A stretch of 6,937 nt of DNA from Verrucomicrobiota bacterium (GCA_003219675.1 QHPW01000437.1:566-7502); one strand, 5' to 3'; counted from the stretch's first letter, positions 1 through 6,870 are shown. The notes: generated by a model from the letters alone, not told the origin. Translations and numbers: made by a program.

Positions 1-1473
1 ACGATGGTTTACGGCTACGCGATGGCGCGTGTGGCCGGCGCGGAGCGGGTCATGCTGCCGGTACTGGACATTCTGCAAAGCATTCCCGTGCTCGGCTTCC
101 TCCCGGGGTTCGTACTCGGACTGGTTCATCTGTTTCCACATCGAAACATGGGCCTCGAAATCGCGTCCGTGCTAATGATTTTCACCGGACAGGTGTGGAA
201 CATGACGTTTTCATTTTACGCGTCGCTGAGATCCATCCCTCCGGATTTGGTGGCGGTCGCGAGGCTCGCCAACCTTTCCTGGTGGGAACGTTTCTGCCGC
301 CTCGACCTCTCGTTCGCCGCCACTGGCTTGGTCTGGAACAGCATGATGTCGATGGCTGGCGGCTGGTTCTTTCTGACCGTGAGTGAGGCGTTCGTTTTGG
401 GTGCGCATGACTTTCGGCTGCCGGGCTTGGGCTCCTACATGAGCCTGGCCATCGAACGGGGAGACGCGCAAGCGCAACTGCTCGGTGTGTTGGCAATGCT
501 CGGCATGATCGTGTTCGTGGACCAACTCGTCTGGCGTCCGGTCGTGGCCTGGGCGCAGAAGTTCACGGACGAAGAAGCGGGCGGCGCATCCGAGTCCTGG
601 CTGTTGGAGCGGTTGCGTCGGTCGCGCCTGTGGCAGGTGTGCTCGCGGGTGGCGGGGCTGGTTCGCCACCGTTCCAGACGGACAGCGACTCAGGTTGAAT
701 CTTCCTGTTCACGCGCGGACCAACTTCGTCAATTGGGAAAAAGACTGACGGTCGCACTCATCATCACTGGGGCCCTCTATGGCTTGGCGAAGTATGTCCA
801 CCTGCTTTCGACGATCACCAGTGGGGAGTGGCTGAATTTGTTCTTCAGCACAACGGCGACGTTTCTGCGTGTGCTGAGCGCCGTCGCGCTCGCGTCGCTC
901 TGGACGATTCCCGTAGGCGTGATGATTGGCCGCAGTCCCCGCTGGTCACGGGTTTTTCAACCCATCATTCAGATGGCTGCAAGTTTTCCAGCCCCAATGA
1001 TTTTCCCAGTCGTTGTCGGGGGGATGCTGACGTTTCATGCGGGTCTAGGAATCAGTTCCGTCGTGTTGCTCTTGCTGGGCACGCAATGGTACATCCTTTT
1101 CAACGTCATCGCGGGCAGCAGCGCAATTCCACGTGAGCTTTGGGAAGTTTCGCGTCTGGCACGGTTCTCGTGGCTGCTTCGCTGGCGGAAACTCATCTTG
1201 CCAGCCATCTTTCCGAGCCTGCTCACCGGCTGGATTACCGCGATGGGCGGTGCGTGGAATGCCAGCATCGTCGCCGAATACATGAAGTATCGCGGCCAAA
1301 CTCTCACGACAACAGGACTCGGCGCGGCCATCAGTCAAGCGACCGAGCGTGGTGACTTCCACGTGCTCGCTGCCGCCGTCGGCATCATGGCCGCAACAGT
1401 TGTAGGATTCAACCGGCTCGTTTGGCGCCCCTTAAGCCATCGGGCGCAAACCCGTTTCACCTTGAGCGCTTGA
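1..1473 (+). CDS. Fused two-domain ABC transporter permease, NitT/TauT type (5' partial)
   Basis: Inner-membrane channel of an ABC importer of the nitrate/sulfonate/taurine class. Two binding-protein-dependent permease domains are joined in one chain. The frame is open to the window edge and the first domain lacks its first membrane helices, so the true start lies upstream; the ATG at position 4 is probably internal. Numbering from that ATG, domain 1 has the ATPase-contacting EAA-like loop at about residues 87-130 (RLANLSWWERF...MAGGW) and domain 2 has its counterpart at about 384-428 (RLARFSWLLRW...MGGAW). Both halves end with ERGD, then LVWRP, then an Ala-Gln-rich tail (residues 151-186 and 448-483), so the protein arose by internal duplication. 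A charged linker at about 187-245 joins the halves. It ends two bases before the ATPase gene, so the two are surely co-transcribed. Substrate is unknown because no binding protein is visible. The family call is firm; nitrate, sulfonate, bicarbonate or another anion cannot be told apart. Confidence 0.93.
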   Translation, partial: TMVYGYAMARVAGAERVMLPVLDILQSIPVLGFLPGFVLGLVHLFPHRNMGLEIASVLMIFTGQVWNMTFSFYASLRSIPPDLVAVARLANLSWWERFCRLDLSFAATGLVWNSMMSMAGGWFFLTVSEAFVLGAHDFRLPGLGSYMSLAIERGDAQAQLLGVLAMLGMIVFVDQLVWRPVVAWAQKFTDEEAGGASESWLLERLRRSRLWQVCSRVAGLVRHRSRRTATQVESSCSRADQLRQLGKRLTVALIITGALYGLAKYVHLLSTITSGEWLNLFFSTTATFLRVLSAVALASLWTIPVGVMIGRSPRWSRVFQPIIQMAASFPAPMIFPVVVGGMLTFHAGLGISSVVLLLLGTQWYILFNVIAGSSAIPRELWEVSRLARFSWLLRWRKLILPAIFPSLLTGWITAMGGAWNASIVAEYMKYRGQTLTTTGLGAAISQATERGDFHVLAAAVGIMAATVVGFNRLVWRPLSHRAQTRFTLSA

Positions 1474-1475
1474 TC

Positions 1476-2789
1476 ATGGGTACGCCTCTCCTGGAAATCC
1501 GACACGTCTGCCACCACTTCGCGGTTGCGGGCGGCAAGAGCCTGGAGATTCTCCGCGATATCAGCCTCGAGGTCCGCGAGCAGCAGGTCGTCGCCATCCT
1601 GGGGCCGTCCGGCTGCGGCAAATCCACGTTGCTTCGCGTCATCATCGGGTTGGAGAAGCCGTCGTCGGGCGAGATTCTTTATCGCGGTAAAACGCAGACC
1701 GGATTGAATCCCTCCGCCGCGCTCGTCTTCCAGAACTTTGCGCTTTTTCCGTGGCTGACGGTGCAGCAAAACGTCGCGGTCGGCTTGTCCAATTCGCCGC
1801 TGAGTGCCGAAGAACGGGATAAACGCGTGCACGGGGTCATTGATGCAGTCGGTTTGGAAGGCTTCGAAGAAGCCTATCCGAAGGAACTTTCCGGCGGTAT
1901 GAAACAACGCGTCGGGTTTGCGCGCGCTCTAGCCGTCGAACCGGAGATTCTGTGCATGGACGAACCGTTCAGCGCTCTCGACGTGCTCACCGCCGAGACG
2001 CTCCGCAACGAAGTCATCGACCTCTACGCCAACAAGACTTCGCCAGTGAACACCATCCTTATGGTAACCCATGCCATCACTGAAGCAGTCTTCATGGCGA
2101 CGCGCATAGTCGTGATGGGCGCTCATCCGGGAACCATTCGCGCCCTGCTCGATAATCCGCTGCCGTTTCCTCGCGACGAACACCACCCGGACTTCCTCAA
2201 ACTCAGCCAGAAGGTCCACGGCATCGTCACACAGACCGTGATACCGGAAGAACCGGCTCCCGCCGCTGCCGCCGGGACACGGCCGCCGGTCGTCCAGTCC
2301 ATCCCGACAGTTTCGCTGGCGACCACCGTTGGCTTGCTGGAAGTGCTCGAAAACGAAGGAACAATGGAACTCTTCGAACTAACGCGCCATGTCGATTTGG
2401 AGTTTACGCAACTGCTGTTGGTGGTCAAAGCCGCGGAGCTGCTCGGATGGGTCAGCACACCGGGCCAGCGCGTCGAGATGACGGACCAGGGCCGCAAATT
2501 TCTCGCTGCTGACATTAACACCCGCAAGCAACTGCTCAATGCCCAGCTACGCGAAATATTCGTCTTCAACCTGATTATACAGATGTTGAGGCAGTCCGAG
2601 AAAGGCGAAATGCCTGATGAAACCATCCTCGGCGAACTCGCGTTGCACTTCCCCCACGAACGCCCGCAGCGCATCCTGCGGACCGTCGTCGCGTGGGCGC
2701 GCTACGCGGAATTGTTCAAATACAGCAGCACGCGGAAGGTCCTTTACGGGCTGAATCCTGCCTCCGTCCCAACGGAACCCCGCATCTGA
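1476..2789 (+). CDS. NitT/TauT-type ABC transporter ATPase with C-terminal AAA-associated domain
   Basis: Cytoplasmic ATPase that powers the adjacent fused permease. The ATG at 1476 gives 437 residues starting MGTPLLEIRHV, two bases after the permease stop; a TTG at 1422 in the same frame would overlap the permease by 52 bases and adds residues unlike the family, so it was not used. There is no strong Shine-Dalgarno sequence, which fits translational coupling. All nucleotide-binding motifs are intact: Walker A GPSGCGKST (43-51), Q-loop Gln86 in VFQNFALFPW, signature LSGGMKQR (138-145), Walker B ILCMDEP (158-164), D-loop SALD (166-169) and switch His199 in MVTHA. A proline/alanine-rich linker (about 257-278) leads to a second domain at about 280-425 that resembles the C-terminal AAA-associated domain (AAA_assoc_C) found on some ATPases of this class. 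That domain looks winged-helix-like and may sense ligand or regulate transport, but its role is an inference. Neighbouring DNA gives no clue to substrate. Confidence 0.95.
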   Translation: MGTPLLEIRHVCHHFAVAGGKSLEILRDISLEVREQQVVAILGPSGCGKSTLLRVIIGLEKPSSGEILYRGKTQTGLNPSAALVFQNFALFPWLTVQQNVAVGLSNSPLSAEERDKRVHGVIDAVGLEGFEEAYPKELSGGMKQRVGFARALAVEPEILCMDEPFSALDVLTAETLRNEVIDLYANKTSPVNTILMVTHAITEAVFMATRIVVMGAHPGTIRALLDNPLPFPRDEHHPDFLKLSQKVHGIVTQTVIPEEPAPAAAAGTRPPVVQSIPTVSLATTVGLLEVLENEGTMELFELTRHVDLEFTQLLLVVKAAELLGWVSTPGQRVEMTDQGRKFLAADINTRKQLLNAQLREIFVFNLIIQMLRQSEKGEMPDETILGELALHFPHERPQRILRTVVAWARYAELFKYSSTRKVLYGLNPASVPTEPRI

Positions 2790-2804
2790 GGAATACCGGA
2801 AGGG

Positions 2805-3057
2805 ATGCGCGGCGTCTTGCGGGCAGAAACACGGCTTTAAAATCAATCTCAAGGCCGAACTGGAAATCCGGCACCTGCACGAAAAGCTCGATCACCTGCT
2901 CAAACAGCAATGCACGTGGCTGCTGGAGATTCAAGAGATTCAGTTGGAGTTAATGGAAGAGCTGGCGGAGCGGAAATACCAATTCACAGAACGCAGCAAA
3001 CCCCGACGCAAGCGTCGGGGTTTGCGCGTACAAATCCGGCAACACAGCCGGACTTGA
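2805..3057 (+). pseudogene. DUF1003-family membrane protein, C-terminal remnant with frameshift
   Basis: From 2833 a plus-strand frame reads GFKINLKAELEIRHLHEKLD and continues HLLKQQ...LLEIQEIQLELMEEL to a TGA at 3055. This is the highly recognisable C-terminal coiled-coil part of DUF1003 (COG4420) membrane proteins. Just before it, the matching piece MRGVLRAE (2805-2828) lies in another frame. Removing one A from the GAAAC run at 2826-2830 would join them as LRAE-HGFKIN, the usual family wording. The N-terminal two-thirds, with the membrane helices, is absent because the ABC ATPase gene ends at 2789. No start codon with a ribosome binding site is present. The last codons run through the terminator hairpin, so the natural stop may also have been lost. 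Family members are usually about 150-200 residues; function is unknown. Identification is from memory of the family pattern. Confidence 0.72.
2998..3023. terminator. Bidirectional rho-independent-type terminator between convergent genes
   Basis: A perfect 12-bp inverted repeat, AAACCCCGACGC, is separated by AA from its complement GCGTCGGGGTTT. In RNA the last pair probably opens to give an 11-bp stem with a CAAG tetraloop. The stem is GC-rich with three A on one side and three T on the other, so it works on either strand, although the T tracts are short. It lies 42 bases past the stop of the minus-strand multicopper oxidase and 208 bases past the stop of the plus-strand ABC ATPase, exactly where convergent transcription should stop. 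Confidence 0.75.
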
Positions 3058-3065
3058 ATGTCAGT

Positions 3066-5192
3066 TCAGCCTACGACAAGCGGACGCATCATGTCGTGTT
3101 CCTCGTGCTCGAGGATGTGGCAGTGCCAGACATATTCATAGCCACCCGTCCGCGGACTCGGAGGAACAACGAACGGAGTCCCAGGCAGCTCAAACTTCGT
3201 GATGATCGTCGTGACTTCGCCCGGATGCATCTGCACTGTCTCCTTCCATCCGAGTTCATTGGTCTCAGGACCACGCACTAGGCCAGCCGGGCCGAACACG
3301 CCCTGTTTGAGCGCGAACGGCTGACGGGAGAGCACCTGCACGTTGACCAGGTGGAAGTGAATCGGATGCGTATCTGCCGTCAGATTGAAGATACGCCACA
3401 CCTCGACACTCCCCGCCTTGACGTTTTCGGTGACAGGCGCCGTGTACTCCAACCCGAAACCACCTGCGCCATTCGGCGCGGTCGTCCCGATAAGCTGTCG
3501 GAGGCGACCGTATGGGTCGAAGTCCTCGTTCAGCGTGAGGTCCCGGACGGGAACGCCCGCCGGTACGGGCAACGGCGGAACCGGCGCCACCGTCGTTGTG
3601 TAAGGCACCAACGGTGCGGGATCCAACAGATTCGGATTCAAGATCGGTCCGGCCGGCTGAGGATCGTACGCTCCACCCACCACCTTGATCCGGAGAATCT
3701 GTCGCGTGTCCGGACCCGTGGACCACTTTTGGCCCGTGAGTTTGTTCCGAACCGTTATCGGCTGGAGAGGATTCTTTGGATTCCCAAGGTAGTAATCGTT
3801 GGTCGGCGGTCCGACCGGGAACGGACCCGGGGCGTCGTTGTAGAGGATGAATTCCTGCCCGGCCAATCCCGTGAAGTCCACGATGACATCGGCTCGCTCG
3901 GCGGGACCAAGAAGCAGATTGCCTGTGAGCGTCAATGGATTAAACGGCTTGGCAGAAACGTGGGTCACCTCTTGCACCAGGAATCCGCCTTCGGTGCCGA
4001 TCTGGACGATGTTCGGACCGGGAGGATTCAGTGGGAAGAGAGCATTGGGATCCAGGTCGATCCCGTCCACGTTCCTTGGATTCGCTCTGAACACATTGAT
4101 GTTGAGGAAGCGGGCGTTGCACGCATTGAGGATCATGAAGCGATACCGTTTGGCCTCCACTGTCAGCGCGGGATACACCGTGCCATTGCACAGCATCGTG
4201 TCTCCGAAGAACTCGGGTATGCACGAGGGGTTGGGAGGGGTGAGGTACTGACCACCCTTCAATAACTTGACCACCTTCGGATCATACACGTGCTCGTACC
4301 ACAGGCTGCCCGTCGCCTGAACGTCCGGATGAGCCACCGCCGCCCATGTTGGGTCGGTCAGCACCGTCGTGGGGCTGACAAAAACCTTGTCCTGGAAAAC
4401 CACGGGCAAGGTGCTGCCAAGGCCCGGCACCTTTCCGCTGGCGACGTATGCGTCGTTGATTCCATCCAGAAGCAGGTAACCGGTGGCCAGGCCGGAATAG
4501 GCGTTGATGCGCGTAATGCCGTGCGCGTGGTCGTGATACCACATCAGCCGCGCGCTTTGATCGTTCGGGTAGTAGTAGTCCGCCTGGCCCGGCCGCATTG
4601 GACTGCCGGGAATCGTGTCGAAGATCGCGCTTCCCGGTCCGTTCAGGAAGCTCAATCCGTTCGCGCCGTCGGGAGCCCACCAATTGAACGGGCCACCGTC
4701 GCTGACCCATGGGACAAATCCGCCATGGAGATGAACCGCGATTCGGTTTTGCGCCTGGTTTGCCCCTTCAATCGTCGTGTCCACAGGAATGATGTGGCGG
4801 GCGGGAAGGCTGTTGGTGACACGAATTCTTGAGGCCGTGCCCCGTCTGGCGACAATCACGCCGCCCAGATGCCTTCGGACCGGGTTCGTGCTGTCCCAGT
4901 ATCCCCAAAGCCTGGTTGGGTTCGGGAGATCGGGATGAAGCTGGTCGAGAAACTCTCCAGCCGTGATTTGATAGAGGTTTGTATTCGGAAACACAGGATC
5001 AGGAAACCCCGATGCCACCGGAATACCGTTTGGATCTCCGAGAATCGTGAGACCCCGCAGCGGTTGGAGCCACTTGCGTAGATTCGAGCTGTTCGCCGCC
5101 GCCTGGGCAGAATACGTGCCGACTCCCAATGGCAGCGCAAGCCCCGCACCGACGGCGGCGCTCGTCTTGATGAACTCTCTTCTCGTTTGCAT
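3066..5192 (-). CDS. Tat-exported multicopper oxidase, CotA/bilirubin-oxidase-like
   Basis: Three-cupredoxin-domain oxidase that takes electrons from a substrate (phenolics, bilirubin-like compounds, Cu(I), Mn(II) or Fe(II) in relatives) and reduces oxygen to water. The ATG at 5192 gives 708 residues; it follows AAGGG by 8 bases and starts MQTRREFIKTSAAVGAGLAL, a twin-arginine signal with likely cleavage after about residue 33. Longer in-frame starts at 5216 and 5273 lack a binding site. All copper ligands are visible: HLHG (154-157), HDHAHG (220-225; His220 and His222 are the expected ligands), HPIHFH (609-614) and HCHILEHEEHDMM (690-702), where Cys691, His696 and Met701 form the type 1 site and His690 and His692 the trinuclear site. 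The last motif is close to that of CotA, and the FFGDTMLCNG stretch (328-337) suits the same family. A proline-rich insert (about 508-550) precedes domain 3. The gene ends 42 bases before the shared terminator. Folded with copper in the cytoplasm, it would act in the periplasm or beyond. Substrate is not predictable. Confidence 0.95.
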   Translation of the reverse strand: MQTRREFIKTSAAVGAGLALPLGVGTYSAQAAANSSNLRKWLQPLRGLTILGDPNGIPVASGFPDPVFPNTNLYQITAGEFLDQLHPDLPNPTRLWGYWDSTNPVRRHLGGVIVARRGTASRIRVTNSLPARHIIPVDTTIEGANQAQNRIAVHLHGGFVPWVSDGGPFNWWAPDGANGLSFLNGPGSAIFDTIPGSPMRPGQADYYYPNDQSARLMWYHDHAHGITRINAYSGLATGYLLLDGINDAYVASGKVPGLGSTLPVVFQDKVFVSPTTVLTDPTWAAVAHPDVQATGSLWYEHVYDPKVVKLLKGGQYLTPPNPSCIPEFFGDTMLCNGTVYPALTVEAKRYRFMILNACNARFLNINVFRANPRNVDGIDLDPNALFPLNPPGPNIVQIGTEGGFLVQEVTHVSAKPFNPLTLTGNLLLGPAERADVIVDFTGLAGQEFILYNDAPGPFPVGPPTNDYYLGNPKNPLQPITVRNKLTGQKWSTGPDTRQILRIKVVGGAYDPQPAGPILNPNLLDPAPLVPYTTTVAPVPPLPVPAGVPVRDLTLNEDFDPYGRLRQLIGTTAPNGAGGFGLEYTAPVTENVKAGSVEVWRIFNLTADTHPIHFHLVNVQVLSRQPFALKQGVFGPAGLVRGPETNELGWKETVQMHPGEVTTIITKFELPGTPFVVPPSPRTGGYEYVWHCHILEHEEHDMMRPLVVG

Positions 5193-5200
5193 ATATGTTT

Positions 5201-5205
5201 CCCTT
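5201..5205 (-). promoter_or_regulatory. Ribosome binding site of the multicopper oxidase gene
   Basis: The minus strand reads AAGGG, then eight bases, then ATG at 5192. This decides the start in favour of the codon that places the twin-arginine motif at residues 3-10, over the in-frame ATGs at 5216 and 5273. Confidence 0.75.
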
Positions 5206-5362
5206 TTTGTTGGCATTGTTTTCGCATGCCCCATCCGAAGCGACGGTCTTCCCCTGCTGCGTCCATCGAACAAGGCGTGGCTGGAAAGACTGGAGCTGCG
5301 GCGCTCCGACGCGATGGTTTGATGTCAGGGGAATTGACGATGTCCGTGTTTTCCGCGCTTTG

Positions 5363-5394
5363 CCTTTCTTGGCAAAAACGTCACCTTTCTTGCC
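5363..5394. repeat. Two direct 11-base repeats spaced 21 bases apart
   Basis: CCTTTCTTGGC (5363-5373) and CCTTTCTTGCC (5384-5394) differ at one base and start 21 bases apart, about two helical turns, so they would face the same side of the DNA. They lie 171-202 bases upstream of the multicopper oxidase start. Such spacing suits a dimeric or cooperative regulator, but chance is possible in a sequence this short. Confidence 0.35.
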
Positions 5395-5591
5395 CGATGA
5401 ATCGAAATCAACCTGCCTCAGTCACCCGTTGCAGCTTTCCGACATTGAGCCGCCGGTTTGTTGGCGCATGGACCTCCCCTGACATGGCGGACTTTCGAAA
5501 ACGGACGCGGCTTCTTGAGATTCAGGAGAGTCTGCCTCCATCCGAGACCTTTCGCGCTAACGGGATTATCATCCAAGTCAGCCGCAGCCGG

Positions 5592-6305
5592 TTATTTCAA
5601 TTCAATCGTGAAGTCAACTTTCGTATCGCCGTTCACCGTGGTTTCCTGCGCCGCGCCCGGGTTCGCGCCATGCGTTTTCGGATGATACGCTTCGATGGTG
5701 TATTTGCCGTTCGGCACGCCGAAAATTTTGAAATTGCCGTCTTTGTCCGTCACCGCGAAGAAAGGATGCTCCACCACTCCCACGTAAGCAAACATCCAGG
5801 GATGCACATCACACTTGAAGCGCACCATTATCTCCGGGCTGGGGGAACTTCTTCTGCTTAACTGACCTTTGCTCACCTGCCCAAGGTTGAATTCCTTGTT
5901 TTCCCCCCGCGTCGGCTGCGCGTGCACGTTGTGCAAAGTGGGATCTGAATTTCGGATCTTGAACTTTTGATTGACCATCACACCCATGACGTATGGTTCA
6001 AATAAACAACCCGCTTGGTCGAGCGACGGCTCTTCGGCCGGTGCCGGGAAACTCGTTTGGTTCACACTGCTCTTGAGGTAAACAAATACGTCGGCGAGCC
6101 CGCCATCCTTGCTGACGAGGTAATGGCGCGTGGTGACCGGCTCGCTATGGGCCGCGCCGCATGTCTTGTCGAACGACGAAGCCATGTCGATGAGGATTTC
6201 CGGTTTGGGAGTGCCTTTGAGAATGACCTTGCCAGAGATGTCGGCCCCGCAGACGAACTGCAACGAACCTCCCAAGGCCAGAACCGTCAGAAGGGGAATC
6301 TTCAT
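5592..6305 (-). CDS. Periplasmic cupredoxin-like protein with C-terminal carboxypeptidase-regulatory-like repeat
   Basis: Predicted secreted blue-copper-type electron carrier of 237 residues. The N-terminus MKIPLLTVLALGGSLQFVCGA is a signal peptide with likely cleavage near residue 21. The middle carries a type 1 copper pattern: His125 in LHNVHAQP, then Cys165, His168 and Met171 in CDVHPWM, the C-x2-H-x2-M spacing of plastocyanin-type sites. Cys49 and Cys100 (in DQAGC) may form a disulfide. From about residue 183 (AVTDKDGNFKIFGVPNGKYT) it ends as a carboxypeptidase-regulatory-like beta domain. A stop (TAA) two codons upstream of the ATG fixes the start; no clear Shine-Dalgarno sequence precedes it, though TATAAC lies just before the ATG. 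Residues 149-157 read unlike the family and look frame-shifted (see findings), but the gene is open throughout. It is co-oriented with the cytochrome upstream (215-base gap) and the oxidase downstream (399-base gap). A role as electron donor to the oxidase is plausible but unproven; a structural or copper-carrying role is the alternative. Confidence 0.86.
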   Translation of the reverse strand: MKIPLLTVLALGGSLQFVCGADISGKVILKGTPKPEILIDMASSFDKTCGAAHSEPVTTRHYLVSKDGGLADVFVYLKSSVNQTSFPAPAEEPSLDQAGCLFEPYVMGVMVNQKFKIRNSDPTLHNVHAQPTRGENKEFNLGQVSKGQLSRRSSPSPEIMVRFKCDVHPWMFAYVGVVEHPFFAVTDKDGNFKIFGVPNGKYTIEAYHPKTHGANPGAAQETTVNGDTKVDFTIELK

Positions 6306-6520
6306 AAGTTATAAGGGTTGTTTGTTCCAACTATTTTGCGAAACGATCACCGATCAACTTGCGCCTGGCACCACTGAGACTCGCGATTGATCTCCGTGTC
6401 CGTTCAAAACCCAGTCAGCAACCATCGCCGCCAGACTTAGCGCGCTTCGTGTTCTCGCGTGAGTCACCGAAACCGCCACGGCAACGGCTTCGATTTTTGC
6501 TGCGCGATTCTCCGCCTCAA
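6306..6520. other. 215-base gap between cytochrome and cupredoxin genes
   Basis: No known gene was recognised. On the minus strand one frame stays open from inside the cytochrome gene to a TGA at 6354-6356, but it has no ribosome binding site and no recognisable family. A 6-bp hairpin AATCAG/CTGATT (6519-6534) overlaps the cytochrome stop codon and lacks a T run, so it is not a clear terminator. The cupredoxin promoter probably lies here, but no convincing -35/-10 pair is visible. Confidence 0.4.
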
Positions 6521-6853
6521 TCAGTGGGCTGATTTTAGAAAGGCGAGGATCTGTTTATGTTCCTTGGCTGTCAGGTTGGCGCGGACGCGCATGTGGAGCA
6601 TCACGACTTCCCACTGGGCATCGCTATAAAAAGTGGGCGTCCGGATATTATGGCAGTGGCCGCAATTCTGGGCCCACAGTTGCGCGCCAGACGCTTTAAC
6701 CATGCTTCCAGCCTGAATAAGAGGCTGCTGGGCGGCTGCCGTTCCCGCCGGGGCGGGCGTCTCTGTCGTTGAGCATCCGCTTATGAGAAGTACAGTCGCT
6801 GCAGAGGCGATGGAAAACGAAGCTAGTTGTAGCCAGGTCATTTTTGATTTCAT
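6521..6853 (-). CDS. Small cytochrome c lipoprotein
   Basis: Membrane-anchored single-haem electron carrier of 110 residues. The N-terminus is a lipoprotein signal with lipobox LISGC, lipidated at Cys27. A low-complexity Pro/Ala/Gln tether (about 28-47) follows. The haem-binding motif CGHCH covers residues 64-68 (6650-6664). A Met in the downstream stretch HMRVRANLT (Met88, or Met85) is the likely sixth haem ligand. The C-terminal helix ILAFLKSAH closes a compact, roughly 60-residue class I-like cytochrome fold, short for the class. The ATG at 6853 follows AAGGAG by 8 bases. It begins 17 bases after the stop of the probable outer-membrane gene, so the two are likely one operon. It would pass electrons within the envelope; partners are inferred from context only. 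Whether the lipid anchors it in the inner or outer membrane cannot be told with confidence (Ser28 follows the Cys, not Asp, so outer-membrane sorting is not excluded). Confidence 0.87.
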   Translation of the reverse strand: MKSKMTWLQLASFSIASAATVLLISGCSTTETPAPAGTAAAQQPLIQAGSMVKASGAQLWAQNCGHCHNIRTPTFYSDAQWEVVMLHMRVRANLTAKEHKQILAFLKSAH

Positions 6854-6861
6854 AAATATTT

Positions 6862-6867
6862 CTCCTT
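6862..6867 (-). promoter_or_regulatory. Ribosome binding site of the cytochrome c gene
   Basis: The minus strand reads AAGGAG eight bases before the ATG at 6853. The site lies in the 17-base gap after the upstream gene's stop codon, which supports one transcript with separate translation starts. Confidence 0.8.
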
Positions 6868-6870
6868 CAA

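Larger units (their letters stand above)
5193..5591. other. 399-base non-coding gap upstream of the multicopper oxidase gene
   Basis: This gap separates the cupredoxin gene from the multicopper oxidase gene on the minus strand. It holds the oxidase ribosome binding site, a pair of near-identical 11-base direct repeats (5363-5394), a 6-bp stem TTTGCC/GGCAAA around a 6-base loop (5359-5376) that overlaps the first repeat, and a small 5-bp hairpin GGAGC/GCTCC (5292-5307). I found no convincing -35/-10 pair and no protein resembling a known family. A plus-strand open frame crosses the region but runs antisense into the cupredoxin gene and looks like a shadow. The size suggests the oxidase has its own promoter here, which is inference. 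Confidence 0.5.

Noticed and set aside
211..669. A 152-codon minus-strand open frame inside the permease gene
   Set aside because: It is antisense to a clear membrane protein with family motifs, and its product is rich in Arg, Pro and His with no domain.
1422..1475. Longer ATPase start at a TTG, 18 codons upstream
   Set aside because: It lies within the permease coding sequence and adds residues without family likeness; the ATG at 1476 gives the usual N-terminus.
1335..1907. A 190-codon minus-strand open frame across the permease/ATPase junction
   Set aside because: It is antisense to Walker A and Q-loop coding sequence of the ATPase; there is no binding site or family likeness.
3351..4265. 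A 304-codon plus-strand open frame inside the multicopper oxidase gene
   Set aside because: It lies antisense to conserved oxidase sequence and is very rich in Arg, typical of a GC-rich shadow frame.
5292..5307. GGAGC/GCTCC hairpin
   Set aside because: Five base pairs with a six-base loop and no T run; too weak to call a terminator or a repeat family from one copy.
5416..5463. A 15-codon minus-strand mini-ORF (MRQQTGGSMSESCNG) after a GGGGAGG stretch
   Set aside because: The spacing to the ATG is only three bases and the peptide has no regulatory pattern, so I treat it as chance.
5187..5861. A 224-codon plus-strand open frame across the leader and the 3' end of the cupredoxin-like gene
   Set aside because: Its second half is antisense to the well-supported cupredoxin-like gene, its composition is Arg- and Phe-rich as expected of shadow frames, and no family is recognisable.
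6354..6520. A minus-strand open frame between the cytochrome and cupredoxin-like genes, containing an ATG at 6425 and ending in TGA at 6354
   Set aside because: It runs out of the cytochrome gene in another frame, has no ribosome binding site, and the product from the only ATG is 23 residues with no recognised likeness. It could still be a decayed gene.
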